Assembly (NCBI RefSeq): GCF_009712605.1
Contig: NZ_WASO01000001.1
Location: forward strand, 434,001 to 498,000
Reading direction: 5' to 3'
Length of the DNA stretch: 64,000 nucleotides
From: Paludibacter sp.
GTDB lineage: Bacteria; Bacteroidota; Bacteroidia; Bacteroidales; Paludibacteraceae
In this document: positions 26,008 to 36,749 of the stretch, one piece after another
How the letters are laid out: every line of letters begins with the position of its first letter
Numbering within the stretch: the first letter of the stretch is position 1
Program-made: the position numbers and the translations under genes
The notes under the pieces: model-generated
Told to the model about the DNA's origin: nothing
What the model saw: the letters and a program-made list of their open reading frames with translations, nothing else
The model's database searches: none

Positions 26008-27666
26008 TTATTTTCCGGAAGCAACCTTCAACGCATCATAAATGTTTGAACAAATATTTTCATCTCCGATTTCATTTGCAATGCCGGCTCTTTTCAACGA
26101 ATTGTGAACTTGCTCGTTAACTCCAGAAAGGATTATTTTGATTTTATGATGGCGAGATAAACGAATAAAACTGTCGAGGTTATGCAAGCCGGTGGAGTCA
26201 ATAAACGGCACCTTGCGCATTCTGATGATACGCGCCTTAGGCATTTCGGCTACCTGCGACACTACTTCGTCAAATTTATTGGCAATTCCGAAAAAGAACG
26301 GTCCGTTAATTTCATACACCTCTACACCAGCCGGAATATCCAGTTTTTCGTCACTGGCTGTTGATTCCTGATAAACGGCAGCGGATACATCGTCAGTGAA
26401 CACCGTAATGTGAGAAGTTTCAGTCAGGCGTTTAATGAGTAACAACATAGCCAACAACAAGCCAATGGTAATGGCGATGGTAAGGTCGAAAATGACTGTT
26501 AAACTGAAAGTTACCAGTAATACAGATACGTCAGATTTTGAGTTTTTGAGTAATGAGCGAAAGGTTCTCCATTCACTCATGTTGTATGAAACTACAATTA
26601 ACACTCCGGCCAGACACGACATGGGAATGTGTTGAGCCAAAGGCGATAAAAACAATAAAATCAACAAAAGAACAATCGCATGTATGATTCCAGCTACCGG
26701 GGTGCGACCTCCGTTGTTTATGTTGGTCATTGTGCGGGCAATGGCTCCGGTGGCGGGTATTCCTCCGAATAATGGTGTAACTAAATTGGCAATTCCTTGC
26801 CCGATCAGTTCGGTGTTCGAGTCGTGTTTGTCGCCAATAACGCCATCGGCAACCATGGCAGACAGTAGGGACTCAATGGCTCCCAGCATGGCGATGGTGA
26901 AAGCCGGAGGTAAAAGGTGCTGTATGGTGGCAAAATCGAAATGAAGCCCTACCGGCTGCGGCATACTCGCCTGTATGGTGAACCTGTCACCTATTGTTTC
27001 AATGCCCAGATTATAACCCAGATGACGAATTAGCCATGCAACGAAGGTCACCAAAACGATGGCGATCAGAGTGCCCGGTATTTTTTTTGTGATTTTGGTG
27101 AAAGAAACAATGATTAAAATCGTGATTGCACAGGTTAGGACAGACCAAATGCCAATTCCGGAAAAGTGCTCGAAATAGACAATCCATTTGTCTATAAAAC
27201 TTGCCGGAACTTTATCAAGCTGCATTCCGGTAGCATCTTTTACCTGTGTGGTGAAGATAGTCAGTGCGATACCGCTGGTGAATCCGACAATGACAGGAAA
27301 AGGAATAAACTTGATGACATTCCCGAGTTTAAGTACCCCCATTGTTATGAGCATGACACCTGCCATTACGGTGGCAATGGCAAGACCGGTAATGCCGTAT
27401 TGCTGTATGATGCCGTAAACAATGACAATAAATGCACCGGTAGGGCCGCCAATTTGAACTTTGCTGCCTCCGAAGAAGGAGATGATGAAGCCGGCAATAA
27501 TAGCAGTAATTAAGCCTTTTTCGGGAGAAACACCCGATGCGATACCAAACGCGATAGCTAACGGAAGGGCAACAATGCCAACGATGACGCCAGCCATTAA
27601 ATCTTTGTAGAACTGAGCCTGATTATAGTTCTTCAGAGTTCCAAAAAGTTTGGGAGAAAAGACCAT
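26008..27666 (-). CDS. SulP-family anion transporter with STAS domain
   Basis: The 552-residue inner-membrane carrier has about 12-14 hydrophobic helices from residue 20 to 420 (VGIVALPLAIAFGIASGVSP, QIGGPTGAFIVIVYG) and a cytosolic C-terminal STAS domain (RKVPFIDSTGLHNLDSF). SulP proteins carry sulfate, bicarbonate or other anions; the substrate here is unassigned. It is transcribed alone from a promoter about 25 bp upstream. Confidence 0.92.
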   Translation of the reverse strand: MVFSPKLFGTLKNYNQAQFYKDLMAGVIVGIVALPLAIAFGIASGVSPEKGLITAIIAGFIISFFGGSKVQIGGPTGAFIVIVYGIIQQYGITGLAIATVMAGVMLITMGVLKLGNVIKFIPFPVIVGFTSGIALTIFTTQVKDATGMQLDKVPASFIDKWIVYFEHFSGIGIWSVLTCAITILIIVSFTKITKKIPGTLIAIVLVTFVAWLIRHLGYNLGIETIGDRFTIQASMPQPVGLHFDFATIQHLLPPAFTIAMLGAIESLLSAMVADGVIGDKHDSNTELIGQGIANLVTPLFGGIPATGAIARTMTNINNGGRTPVAGIIHAIVLLLILLFLSPLAQHIPMSCLAGVLIVVSYNMSEWRTFRSLLKNSKSDVSVLLVTFSLTVIFDLTIAITIGLLLAMLLLIKRLTETSHITVFTDDVSAAVYQESTASDEKLDIPAGVEVYEINGPFFFGIANKFDEVVSQVAEMPKARIIRMRKVPFIDSTGLHNLDSFIRLSRHHKIKIILSGVNEQVHNSLKRAGIANEIGDENICSNIYDALKVASGK

Positions 27667-27689
27667 ATTGTAGGTAAAGAATTTTCTTG

Positions 27690-27697
27690 CAAAATTA
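27690..27697 (-). promoter_or_regulatory. -7 element for the SulP gene
   Basis: Minus-strand TAATTTTG fits TAnnTTTG and would give a leader of about 17 nt before the ATG at 27666. Confidence 0.45.
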
Positions 27698-27969
27698 AGC
27701 TAAAATATGCAGGGATGAAACCAAAATAAAAGCCTCTTTGGTTCTATTAGTAAAAAAAATACTTTCAATTGTTTTTACGCACAACAAAGTTAGCCTTTTC
27801 ATGTTTAAATCATGGCAAACGAACCAAACGGACTCTGAAAACAGAAAAGGAAATTCATAAAAATTATCTATTTTTGTCATCTCGTTTCTTCTTGGCTGAA
27901 ATGCAACAGGTAAAGAAGTTGCGGCATGTACATCTCTTTTATGTGAAGCTTGCATTGTGCTTTCTGCCT

Positions 27970-29124
27970 ATGTTTAATACTACCCACAGAACGAATTTCA
28001 GATTGGCATTTATAGCCGTTGCATCTGCTATTGCCTTGATCTCCCTCTTTTTTACCAATAAACTGGTGAGTCAGCTTGCCAATGAAGAGCGTAATAAAGT
28101 TGCTGTGTGGGCAGAAGCGACACGTTTGGCGGCAAGTGCCGATTATCAGTCGGATCTTACGTTGGTGATGCGTGTGTTGGAAAGCAATACCACTATCCCG
28201 GTAGTTATTGTTGATGGGAACGACAATTACATCACTTCCCGTAACATAACAGAGCCGAGTAAAAATCTGGACGAATTTCGTCATTCTTATATTGCTCGCT
28301 TTAAGAAAAAGCATCCTCCGATTGAAATTTCAATATCGCCGACGATTCGCCAATACATTTATTATGATGATTCGATCCTGATAAAAGAGTTGGCCTATTT
28401 TCCTTACATTCAGTTAGGGGTGATTGCTCTTTTTATTCTGCTGTCGTTTCTGGCATTTGCCGGAACAAAACGAGCTGAACAAAATCAGGTTTGGGTAGGG
28501 CTCTCAAAAGAGACGGCGCATCAGTTGGGTACTCCTATTTCTTCATTGATGGCCTGGGCAGAGTTGCTGAAAGATCGTTATCCGCAAGATACTCTTCTGC
28601 CGGAAATGGAAAACGACATCATGCGGCTGAAAACCATTGCCGAGCGTTTTTCAAAAATAGGTTCAAAAACAGAACTTATTCCAATCCCATTAAATGACGC
28701 TTTGGGGGATGCGATTGCTTACATGCGCAAGCGTATTTCCAGTAAAGTAACCATTGACGTTATTAATACCACCAAAGAAAATTCGGAGGTGTCTCTTAAC
28801 CTTCCCTTGTTTGAATGGGTAATCGAAAATTTGTGTAAAAATGCTATTGACGCCATGGATGGAAGCGGATCAATAACCATTACAATGAGTGAGCAGGCAA
28901 AATATTATGTTGTTGATGTACAAGACACCGGCAAAGGAATGCCGAAATCGATGTATAAAACGGTTTTTCATCCCGGATTTACTACCAAAAAACGCGGTTG
29001 GGGATTGGGATTGTCGCTTGCAAAAAGAATAGTGGAAGAATACCACGAAGGTCGTATCTTTGTAAAACAATCGGAGGTGGGCAAAGGAACAACATTCCGG
29101 ATTCTACTCCGAAAGTTTAACTGA
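27970..29124 (+). CDS. Membrane sensor histidine kinase
   Basis: From ATG 27970 (MFNTTHRTNFRLAF) this is 384 residues: one N-terminal helix, a periplasmic sensor of about 130 residues, a second helix (LGVIALFILLSFLAFAG), then the kinase. The H-box is LSKETAHQLGTPISSLMAW, the N-box NLCKNAIDAMDG, and the G-boxes DTGKGM and GWGLGLSLAKRIV. An upstream in-frame ATG at 27901 is possible, and a -7-like TATTTTTG lies at 27869-27876. No response regulator gene is adjacent, so it is an orphan kinase here. Confidence 0.9.
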   Translation: MFNTTHRTNFRLAFIAVASAIALISLFFTNKLVSQLANEERNKVAVWAEATRLAASADYQSDLTLVMRVLESNTTIPVVIVDGNDNYITSRNITEPSKNLDEFRHSYIARFKKKHPPIEISISPTIRQYIYYDDSILIKELAYFPYIQLGVIALFILLSFLAFAGTKRAEQNQVWVGLSKETAHQLGTPISSLMAWAELLKDRYPQDTLLPEMENDIMRLKTIAERFSKIGSKTELIPIPLNDALGDAIAYMRKRISSKVTIDVINTTKENSEVSLNLPLFEWVIENLCKNAIDAMDGSGSITITMSEQAKYYVVDVQDTGKGMPKSMYKTVFHPGFTTKKRGWGLGLSLAKRIVEEYHEGRIFVKQSEVGKGTTFRILLRKFN

Positions 29125-29248
29125 TAAATTCAATTTTCCACAAGCTTGTGATTGCTTGTTAATAAGGTGTTTGTGGAGGTATGAATTCTAATTGCTGGCG
29201 AAATATAACATGATGGCTTTTGAGTGGAAGTTAAGTCTTATGACTTCT

Positions 29249-29630
29249 TTTACTTTTTGTCCCCGTCGCTTCGGCCGGGATGTTCCACTTGACACAAAAA
29301 GGAAACACAAAAAGTCAAGGCTATGCCCGCTTCACTTGTTTTTTAGCTTACGCTGGCCATTGGTTGGTTCACAGGACAAGGCCGCTCCAATCTGCATGGG
29401 CAAGATACGTAAGAATAGAGAAAGATTATTTTTATAATCTATTGAGAAGCCAGGCCCGAAGGGTAAACGAAGAATACCAAACCGACGAAAAGCTGTTTGA
29501 GTGAGTAGGCCAGCTACAAAAACTTGTTAGTGAGAATATGTTTTGTGGCCGAGCGAACGAGTTCTTTTCGTCACTGTTTTTGCTTACTTTTTGCGCCAAA
29601 AAGTAAGGCCTGCCGCAGGCAAAGAACAAA
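29249..29630. repeat. Interspersed Bacteroidetes repeat with inverted ACTTTTTG ends
   Basis: The region between the kinase and dapB holds no gene. TACTTTTTGTC near 29251 and the segments with ACAAAAAGTC near 29310 and a perfect 11-bp hairpin (CTTACTTTTTG, loop CGC, complement) at 29583-29607 form a nested inverted-repeat pattern. Short open frames across it are Lys/Arg/Cys-rich and look like non-coding translation. I recognise the pattern from intergenic DNA of other Bacteroidetes. Confidence 0.6.
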
Positions 29631-29679
29631 TTAATCAACGCGAATTATAATTCTATACGAAAAAATAAATTATTTACAT

Positions 29680-30396
29680 ATGAGAATAGCATTAATCGGA
29701 TACGGTAAGATGGGGCATGAGATTGAACAAATTGCCCTGAACAGAGGTCATGAAATTGTGTCAATCATTGATATGGACAATACAGGAGAATTCGACTCGG
29801 AGGCATTTCGCAGTGCCGATGTTGCAATTGAGTTTACCCGACCTGAAGTGGCCATGAGCAATCTTTCCCGTTGTTTTGACGCACAGGTGCCTGTGGTGTG
29901 TGGTACAACAGGGTGGACAGCACATCTGGAAGAAGTGAAGAAAGAGATGGCTTATAAAAACGCCACACTCTTCTGGGCTTCCAACTTTAGTCTCGGAGTT
30001 AATATATTTGCTGCAGTAAACCGTTATCTGGCCAAAATCATGAATAGTTACCCTGACTATAATGTAAGCATGGTAGAGGTGCATCATACCCAAAAACTGG
30101 ATGCTCCCAGCGGGACGGCCATTACCCTTGCCGAAGGTATTCTGGACGAACTCGACCGCAAAAGCAAATGGGTGAAGGAAGTAGAAGGTTGTTCTGAAGA
30201 TCTGGCTATCGTATCCAAGAGAGAAGGGGCAGTGCCGGGCATTCATGAAATCATCTACGAATCGGAAATGGACGTCATTAGCATTAAACATGATGCCAAA
30301 ACACGCCGTGGATTTGCTCTTGGAGCTGTTCTTGCGGCTGAATTTACAGCCGGAAAGAAGGGCTTTATTACCATGAGTGACCTCTTGCCGTTCTGA
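29680..30396 (+). CDS. dapB: 4-hydroxy-tetrahydrodipicolinate reductase
   Basis: DapB makes tetrahydrodipicolinate in the lysine/diaminopimelate pathway. The 238 residues show the nucleotide-binding GYGKMG, the CGTTGW loop, and the catalytic signature VEVHHTQKLDAPSGTA with its His pair and Lys. Length is typical of the shorter Bacteroidetes enzymes. It stands alone here; asd, an earlier step of the same pathway, is also in this window at 61342-62352. Confidence 0.97.
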   Translation: MRIALIGYGKMGHEIEQIALNRGHEIVSIIDMDNTGEFDSEAFRSADVAIEFTRPEVAMSNLSRCFDAQVPVVCGTTGWTAHLEEVKKEMAYKNATLFWASNFSLGVNIFAAVNRYLAKIMNSYPDYNVSMVEVHHTQKLDAPSGTAITLAEGILDELDRKSKWVKEVEGCSEDLAIVSKREGAVPGIHEIIYESEMDVISIKHDAKTRRGFALGAVLAAEFTAGKKGFITMSDLLPF

Positions 30397-30453
30397 TAAT
30401 TAATTGATTTTCATTAGACAGCAATTTATTTGAAAAAATAATAGGTAAAAAGC

Positions 30454-30484
30454 TTGCGCATTCCAAAAAGTTGACCTACCTTTG
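30454..30484 (+). promoter_or_regulatory. Promoter of tRNA-Arg(ACG)
   Basis: TTG at 30454-30456 and TACCTTTG at 30477-30484, 20 bp apart, are an excellent Bacteroidetes promoter, with the tRNA beginning 15 bp later. Confidence 0.8.
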
Positions 30485-30499
30485 CACACGCAAAAGCAA

Positions 30500-30573
30500 G
30501 GCTCCGTAGCTCAACTGAATAGAGCATCTGACTACGGATCAGAAGGTTACAGGTTTGAATCCTGTCGGAGTCA
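30500..30573 (+). tRNA. tRNA-Arg (anticodon ACG)
   Basis: The acceptor arms GGCTCCG/CGGAGTC pair with one G-T wobble. The anticodon stem TCTGA/TCAGA encloses CTACGGA, giving ACG. The T-arm contains GGTTTGAATCC, a slight variant of the usual GTTCGAATC. CCA is not encoded. Confidence 0.96.
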
Positions 30574-30581
30574 CAAGCTTT

Positions 30582-30620
30582 AAGCCAATTTCTTAGTAAA
30601 TAGGGAATTGGCTTTTTTTT
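30582..30620 (+). terminator. Terminator of tRNA-Arg(ACG)
   Basis: AAGCCAATT pairs with AATTGGCTT, followed by eight T. Confidence 0.85.
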
Positions 30621-30727
30621 ATGTCTGAAAAATCCCGGATTACTAATAAAAATGGCTCACCTACAAAAGTTGAGGGGGATGCCAGATTTTCTATCTTGCG
30701 AATAATCTTCCGTTAGAAAATATCAAT

Positions 30728-33120
30728 CTACTTAGACAATTTGGGATTGTACACATTAAATTCAAAATTACTTTTACCCAGCAAACCTTCTTCGGTAACT
30801 CCTTCAATATTGCCGACAAAACGGGTATTGATATCGGAGCAGAAGAACTCCAGAGTAGCTTCCCCCTTTTCATTAGTTACTATCATAGGTTCCCAAAGCA
30901 AAGTGTTGCGAAAATCTGGCAATGGATCGTTGAGTGAATCCGAGTTGTCATATTTAGGTTCATAAAACTCTCGATGGGCATAATAGGCTTTAATACGGGA
31001 AAGGTTGTTCATTGTCAATAGCTCTTCCTCAGTAAATTTTGGATAAGAATATGTGATCTGAGATTCTGATGAAAAGGTATAAGGGCCAGATCCACTCCCA
31101 TTAAGCCACTTAAATCCTTCATAACGTTTGTAGGATTTTCCATCAATAGGTTTGGTGTTTTTTTTATCGTTTTCGTGAATTGGACAATTTAAGTAACCGG
31201 AAACACAAACATAATCCATACAATAATCCGATTTTGCAATACTATCCAGATGTCCCAAATATTTATCCCTGAACGTTGAGATACCTGTTCCTTTGACCGT
31301 AACCTCTGCTAGTTTAACGGTTCCATGCCCTTCCACAACGAGATCGCCCGTATTCTCTATTTTCTTTGATAATACAGCAGGAAAGGGATAATTGATCTCT
31401 TTTGTTTTTGTGATTTCATTTATCTTCCCGAAAGGTTCGGCGATGCTAATGCGGGGCATGAACTCTTCCCGAGCCATAGGTTTGAGGTAAACATATCCTC
31501 CCTGCCACACTTGTAAATGCTCCGGGGTAACGGTGAACCGACCTGCCGAATCGGGTACAATAAAGTCTTTGTTGTTATTACTACCGGGATTGAAGGCCAT
31601 GACAAACTGCTGTATTCCCTTGCTCTTTTTTAGTTGCCGGGTGACATGCGCTTCTCCTGTAATTCCATCGAAAATAATGGGTCGGTTTTTATTGCTGTTT
31701 TCCCGTAAGGCTGTCTCACTCCATACGTACCGCCGCCACCCCTGGGTGAGTAGGAGTAAGTCGAGGGCTTCATCACGATCGTTGTTTTTTTCGTCGAAAT
31801 AATAGGCCGGGTCGTAGATTTTTCCTCTCAGTTGCGAGGTAAGAAAACAATGAGACAAGATATTGACCGGGTCATTGGTATTTCGGTAGAGTTTATCATA
31901 CACATTTATCCCGAGATTGGCTACTACCGGCTGTCCCTGATCGTCGGTTACTTTTATCTTCAATTGAACTTTACCCCGTGTTTCATACCTGTCTTTATCT
32001 GGGAGGGCTTCGATATGAAGTTTCTTTTCCGGATGTATATACACCAGCCGTTCAGCTACTGGCAGCAGTCTGTCGGTAAAGAGTGTGAACTCTGCGATGC
32101 CCTGACAGGGGAACTCCTTCAGGGGTATCTTTATCTTCAGTACCCGGTTCAGAGTGGCCTTTGCCATGCAGTAAACCACCCCCCCCTTACCTGCGCCCGT
32201 AGGCAGATGGAGCGTTGGGGTAGTGACGGACTTTGCAAGACAAGAAACTCAAGGTAATCTTTCTTTCTCCCTGTCAATTGAAGGGTGATGCCTTCCGGCA
32301 TGACTTTTGGCAGATAGATCACAGTGTCGGGATCGGAAAGACGGATGCTATATTGCTTGCCTGCCTCTGGGGTAAAGACCAGACTGCCCATGCCGGCATG
32401 AGTGCTTTTGAATTTAACCAAAGGCACTGCGTCTTCCAACAGGGTTCCCGCTGCATCGACGGACAGCCCTTTAACGTTTATCGCTTTGAAAGCCAGCTTG
32501 CCCGGTATGCCGGACACTAAATGGCCTCCTTCGGGAAAAGTGGTAAATTGGATGGGGTATTTTGTCTCGGTTTGTGACTTAGCGGCAAGGTCGATCAATG
32601 CTTGGGGTTTGACCTGTTTTTTGATCTCTACTCTGCGCACGGCTTTCATTTCTTCACCGTTGGCAAGGAAGGAGTATTGGGAGAATCCCTCTAACAGGTA
32701 ATTTCCCTCAGGGAGAGAATCGGGAAGAAACACATGTCCTTGGGAAAAACCATTCTCAACGGGGTACTTCTCCTGCCAAACAATCTTCCAGGTGTCTTCA
32801 TGGATCAATTGCAGGTAGAGGGTTTTGCTCAAAAGAGATGGGGTAAAATACTGTGCATCGAGCAGGTATGCTTTAAACCACAAATCTTCACATGTTTCGT
32901 AAATACCTTTGCTTGGCTGAATGTAAATCAATTCCGGCGCATTGTTTTTGACAAGGCTTTGCAACTGTTCCGCCAGCTTATCTCCAAACGGACAAACGGC
33001 CTGAGAAAAGACAGAAAAGATGTCTATGATAAGAAAACCGACTAATAAGGGCCATTTACCATGCCGGCTTATTGCCGAACCTGTTTTTAACGCAAATGTA
33101 ATGTTTCTTTTGATGTTCAT
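30728..33120 (-). pseudogene. MG2-like secreted surface protein, frameshifted at a G8 tract
   Basis: Two overlapping minus-strand frames make one protein of about 790 residues. The first (33120 to 32149) has an N-terminal hydrophobic export segment (LLVGFLIIDIFSVFSQA) and macroglobulin-like segments (IQPSKGIYETCEDLWFKAYL, FTTFPEGGHLVSGIPGKLAF). The second (from about 32179 to 30728) continues with LKIKIPLKEFPCQGIAEFTL and LLLLTQGWRRYVW and ends NVYNPKLSK. They join at eight G's (32179-32186, minus strand); G6 or G9 would restore one frame. This family is common in Bacteroidetes envelopes, and its function is not established. Phase variation, a null allele or a sequencing error would all explain it. 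Confidence 0.75.
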
Positions 33121-33269
33121 TGGGAATTATATTTGAAATGACTCCCAAAAATACACCATGTTTTTGAGATACGTAATGGTATTTGAGGATGTTTTGTGAT
33201 TTAAACGCTCACTTCAATCTGTTTAATGATAACGTAATAAGATAAAGTGATATTTTTTGAAAGTGAAGG

Positions 33270-33344
33270 TGGTAGTCCCGCCGGGAATCGAACCCGGATT
33301 TAAAGTTTAGGAAACTTTCGTTCTATCCATTGAACTACAGGACC
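33270..33344 (-). tRNA. tRNA-Arg (anticodon CCT)
   Basis: Acceptor GGTCCTG/CGGGACT pairs with wobbles; the anticodon loop TTCCTAA gives CCT; the T-loop is GGTTCGATTCC. CCA is encoded at the 3' end (33270-33272). Confidence 0.96.
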
Positions 33345-33403
33345 GCTGATTGGGCGAACAAAAATACTATTATTCTGTAATAATTTCAAGTATTCTTTTA
33401 TGT

Positions 33404-33440
33404 AAAAAGCGCAAACGTCATTTTGACCTTTGCGCTTTTT
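33404..33440 (-). terminator. Terminator after tRNA-Phe
   Basis: Arms AAAAAGCGCAAA/TTTGCGCTTTTT with an inner GTCA/TGAC stem. Minus-strand transcripts leaving tRNA-Phe would end in its T-run. It separates the two tRNA genes. Confidence 0.75.
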
Positions 33441-33444
33441 TTTG

Positions 33445-33517
33445 TGGTGCCACCAGGAATCGAACCGGGGACACAAGGATTTTCAGTCCTTTGCTCTACC
33501 AACTGAGCTATGGCACC
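33445..33517 (-). tRNA. tRNA-Phe (anticodon GAA)
   Basis: Perfect GGTGCCA/TGGCACC acceptor, D-arm GCTCAGTTGGTAGAGC, anticodon context ACTGAAAAT giving GAA, and T-loop GGTTCGATTCC. CCA is not encoded. Confidence 0.97.
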
Positions 33518-33723
33518 ATCGTTGTTTTGCGGATGCAAAGGTAGGTAAAATAATTGAACGTCCCAAATTATTTTTCAACTTTTTTCTTCTCTGTTGACGG
33601 ACAGAGATTTGCAAAAAGTTGATTGTAGATATTTCTTTGAGAAGTGAGGTTTTAAGAGATGGTGAAGTTGTAACTGTTGGTTGAAACTTCACCATCTCAT
33701 TATCTCATATACTCGCCAGCTGT

Positions 33724-35202
33724 TTAATATGCTCTGGCAAATACTACACGTTGTGCCGAAGGTTTGCCTGTTACCATGCAGACGCCCGGCGTTTTGTCGC
33801 CTTCGAGCGGAATGCAGCGGATGGTTGCTTTGGTATCGGCTTTGATCTTTTCTTCGGTTTCGGTGGTGCCATCCCAGTGACACAGGAGCAAGCCTCCTTT
33901 TTCGATCTCTACCTTAAATTCGTCGTAACTGTTTACTTCGCGGGTTACCGATGTGCGGTAATCGAAAGCTTTAGTATAAATGTTTTCCTGAATGGTGTCG
34001 AGCAAGTCTTTGATGTATTGTTCAACGTTTTCGACCGAACGGGTCTCTTTTGTCAACGTGTCGCGACGAGCTACTTCGATGGTGCCGTTTTCGAGGTCGC
34101 GAGCGCCTAATGCGAGGCGTACGGGAACTCCCTTCAATTCGTATTCGGCAAACTTCCATCCCGGTTTCTTGGCGTCGTTGTTGTCGTATTTCACGCTTAC
34201 GCCCAGAGCTCTTAGTTTAGCGGTGATTTCGGCAACCTTTTCGTCGATCTTAGCCAGCTGTTCGTCGTTCTTGTAAATTGGAACGATGACAACCTGATAA
34301 GGAGCGAGTTTCGGAGGCAATACTAAGCCGTTGTCGTCGGAGTGACACATGATGAGCGCTCCCATAAGACGGGTAGAAACACCCCATGAGGTTGCCCATA
34401 CGTAATCGCGTGTGCCTTCTTTCGAAGCGAAAGTTACGTCGAATGCTTTCGCGAAGTTTTGACCCAGGAAGTGCGATGTTCCGGCCTGTAAAGCTTTACC
34501 ATCCTGCATTAAGGCTTCGATACAGAAAGTTTCAACAGCACCGGCAAAACGTTCGTTAGCCGATTTGATGCCTTTTACCACCGGCATAGCCATGAATTGT
34601 TCGGCAAATGTGGCGTATACATCCAGCATCTGGCGGGTTTCTTTCAAAGCTTCGGCTTCGGTAGCGTGGGCGGTGTGACCTTCCTGCCAGAGGAATTCTG
34701 CTGTACGCAGGAACAGGCGGGTACGCATTTCCCAGCGAACCACGTTGGCCCATTGATTGATGAGGATAGGCAGGTCTCGGTACGATTGAATCCAGTTTTT
34801 ATAGGTATTCCAGATGATGGTTTCGGAGGTTGGGCGAACAATCAGTTCTTCTTCCAGTTTAGCGGCAGGATCAACTACCACGCCTTTGCCATCGGGGCTG
34901 TTTTTGAGGCGATAGTGAGTTACCACGGCGCATTCTTTGGCAAAACCTTCCACGTGGTCGGCTTCTTTGCTCAAAAATGATTTCGGAATAAACAGAGGGA
35001 AATAAGCGTTTTGGTGACCGGTTTCCTTGAACATGCGGTCGAGTTCGGCCTGCATCTTTTCCCAGATGGCATAGCCGTAAGGTTTGATGACCATGCAACC
35101 GCGAACAGCCGAGCTTTCGGCCAGGTCGGCTTTAATTACCAAATCCTGATACCATTGCGAATAATCAACGCTTCGGGAGGTGAGTTCTTTTAATTCTGCC
35201 AT
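33724..35202 (-). CDS. proS: Prolyl-tRNA synthetase, short (eukaryote/archaeal-like) type
   Basis: This class II synthetase charges tRNA-Pro. Its 492 residues open [20 protein letters not shown] and carry motif 2 around [20 protein letters not shown] and motif 3 with the arginine in [12 protein letters not shown]. It lacks the editing insertion of the long bacterial enzyme and has the extra C-terminal domain, as in other Bacteroidetes. Codon use is strong and GC is higher than in neighbours, typical of a highly expressed gene. Confidence 0.97.
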   Translation of the reverse strand: MAELKELTSRSVDYSQWYQDLVIKADLAESSAVRGCMVIKPYGYAIWEKMQAELDRMFKETGHQNAYFPLFIPKSFLSKEADHVEGFAKECAVVTHYRLKNSPDGKGVVVDPAAKLEEELIVRPTSETIIWNTYKNWIQSYRDLPILINQWANVVRWEMRTRLFLRTAEFLWQEGHTAHATEAEALKETRQMLDVYATFAEQFMAMPVVKGIKSANERFAGAVETFCIEALMQDGKALQAGTSHFLGQNFAKAFDVTFASKEGTRDYVWATSWGVSTRLMGALIMCHSDDNGLVLPPKLAPYQVVIVPIYKNDEQLAKIDEKVAEITAKLRALGVSVKYDNNDAKKPGWKFAEYELKGVPVRLALGARDLENGTIEVARRDTLTKETRSVENVEQYIKDLLDTIQENIYTKAFDYRTSVTREVNSYDEFKVEIEKGGLLLCHWDGTTETEEKIKADTKATIRCIPLEGDKTPGVCMVTGKPSAQRVVFARAY

Positions 35203-35338
35203 GTTGTTAGATTAAAGAACAAAGAATAAAAAACAAAGACAAAACAGTCAGTTGTCAATTATTTCGTTGCTCTAATTTATGTGTTTGGATTGAAAATCAG
35301 CTAAGCAAGTCGTGTGACTTGTCGTTTTTTTGCGACTG

Positions 35339-35346
35339 CAAAGATA
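35339..35346 (-). promoter_or_regulatory. -7 element upstream of proS
   Basis: Minus-strand TATCTTTG, matching TAnnTTTG, lies about 137 bp before the proS ATG. No leader structure such as a T-box is evident. Confidence 0.5.
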
Positions 35347-35465
35347 CGATTTTCTTGGTAGGTGATAAAATCAAAATGCACTGAGCTAAGAGCGCGCGAA
35401 ATCGTTCTTAGTCAGTGTTGATATTGAGGAATGTCAGTCCGGTAATCCTGCGTGTTAGTGAAAAA

Positions 35466-36707
35466 TTATTGTTCAAATTCTGCAATCGTTGTCTCAATGA
35501 TCGCAATGCATTCCAGCAATTGACTTTCGGTTATTACTAACGGGGGAGCAAACCGGATAATGTTGGTGTGGGTCGGTTTGGCTAGAAGTCCGCGCTCTTT
35601 TAACCGGAGGCAAATTTCCCAGGCAAGATTTTTGGTTTGATCGTTGTTGATAATTAAGGCGTTTAGTAATCCTTTGCCGCGTACAAAAGAGGCTACGTGA
35701 GATTTTTGGCAAAGCTTTTGCATCGCGTCGCGGAACAACACCCCCAACCGGGCCGCATTTTCGGTCAGCTTCTCCTCTTCAATTACCTGAAGTGCGGCAA
35801 TGGCTACGGCGTCTGCAATCGGGTTGCCGCCAAAAGTTGAACCGTGCTGGCCGGGTTTGAATACATCCATGATCTCGGAAGAAGAGAGTACGGCCGAAAC
35901 CGGATAAACGCCTCCCGACAGTGCTTTGCCGAGAATCAGGATGTCAGGATGAACATTTTCGTAGTCGCAGGCAAGCAGTTTGCCGGTACGTCCGATGCCT
36001 GTTTGCACCTCGTCGGCGATAAAAAGGATGTTGTTTTTTCTGCAAAGCTCATAGCAACTACGCAGATAGCCGTCGTCGGGAACATAAGCGCCGGCCTCGC
36101 CCTGAATCGGTTCCACCAGAAAGCCTACAATATTTTGATTCTCTGCAATAGTTTTCTCCAACGCGGGAACATCGTTGTATGGAATGACTATAAAACCGGG
36201 AGTATAGGGCCCGTAGTTAGTGTAAGCATCCGGATCGACCGAAAAAGAAATAATGGTGGTGGTGCGTCCGTGAAAATTATTCTCGCAAACGATGATTTTT
36301 GCCTGATTGGAGGGAATGCCCATCTTCTCGTAGGCGTATTTCCGGCAAAGCTTCAGCGCTGTTTCCACCGCTTCGGCGCCGGTATTCATCGGCAGCACTT
36401 TCTCATAACCGAAATAACGGGTCACAAACTCTTCGTATTCACCCAGCTTGCTGTTGTAAAATGCCCGTGAAGTAAGGGTGAGTTTTTGAGCTTGTCCGAT
36501 AAGTGTGTCGATGATTTTCGGGTGGCAATGTCCCTGATTGACGGCGGAGTAGGCGGAAAGAAAATCGTAATATCGGTTTCCTTCAACGTCATAGACAAAA
36601 ACGCCTTCGCCACGTTCGAGAACGACCGGAAGCGGGTGGTAGTTATGAGCTCCGAATTTGTCTTCGAGAGCCATCAGGTCGGCTGAAGTGAGTTTTGAGG
36701 TATTCAT
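35466..36707 (-). CDS. rocD: Ornithine aminotransferase
   Basis: This PLP class III enzyme converts ornithine plus 2-oxoglutarate to glutamate semialdehyde and glutamate. The 413 residues include the PLP Asp in [15 protein letters not shown] and the Schiff-base Lys in [13 protein letters not shown]. It is the third gene of a minus-strand set with two amidino-hydrolase-fold enzymes that would deliver citrulline and ornithine, which favours RocD over acetylornithine aminotransferase. Confidence 0.92.
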   Translation of the reverse strand: MNTSKLTSADLMALEDKFGAHNYHPLPVVLERGEGVFVYDVEGNRYYDFLSAYSAVNQGHCHPKIIDTLIGQAQKLTLTSRAFYNSKLGEYEEFVTRYFGYEKVLPMNTGAEAVETALKLCRKYAYEKMGIPSNQAKIIVCENNFHGRTTTIISFSVDPDAYTNYGPYTPGFIVIPYNDVPALEKTIAENQNIVGFLVEPIQGEAGAYVPDDGYLRSCYELCRKNNILFIADEVQTGIGRTGKLLACDYENVHPDILILGKALSGGVYPVSAVLSSSEIMDVFKPGQHGSTFGGNPIADAVAIAALQVIEEEKLTENAARLGVLFRDAMQKLCQKSHVASFVRGKGLLNALIINNDQTKNLAWEICLRLKERGLLAKPTHTNIIRFAPPLVITESQLLECIAIIETTIAEFEQ

Positions 36708-36749
36708 ATTGTCGTCTCTGTTTTGTCCACTAAAGTTTGCCGAGAAAGT

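Noticed and set aside
29192-29504. Small proteins before dapB
   Set aside because: They are translations of the interspersed repeat (Lys/Arg/Cys-rich, overlapping in two frames).
30728-32179. Separate gene starting MVYCMAKATL
   Set aside because: The start is a GTG inside the G-tract, and the content continues the upstream frame; it is the second half of one frameshifted gene.
35844-36470. 208-codon plus-strand open frame opposite rocD
   Set aside because: A mirror frame of a well-supported enzyme gene.
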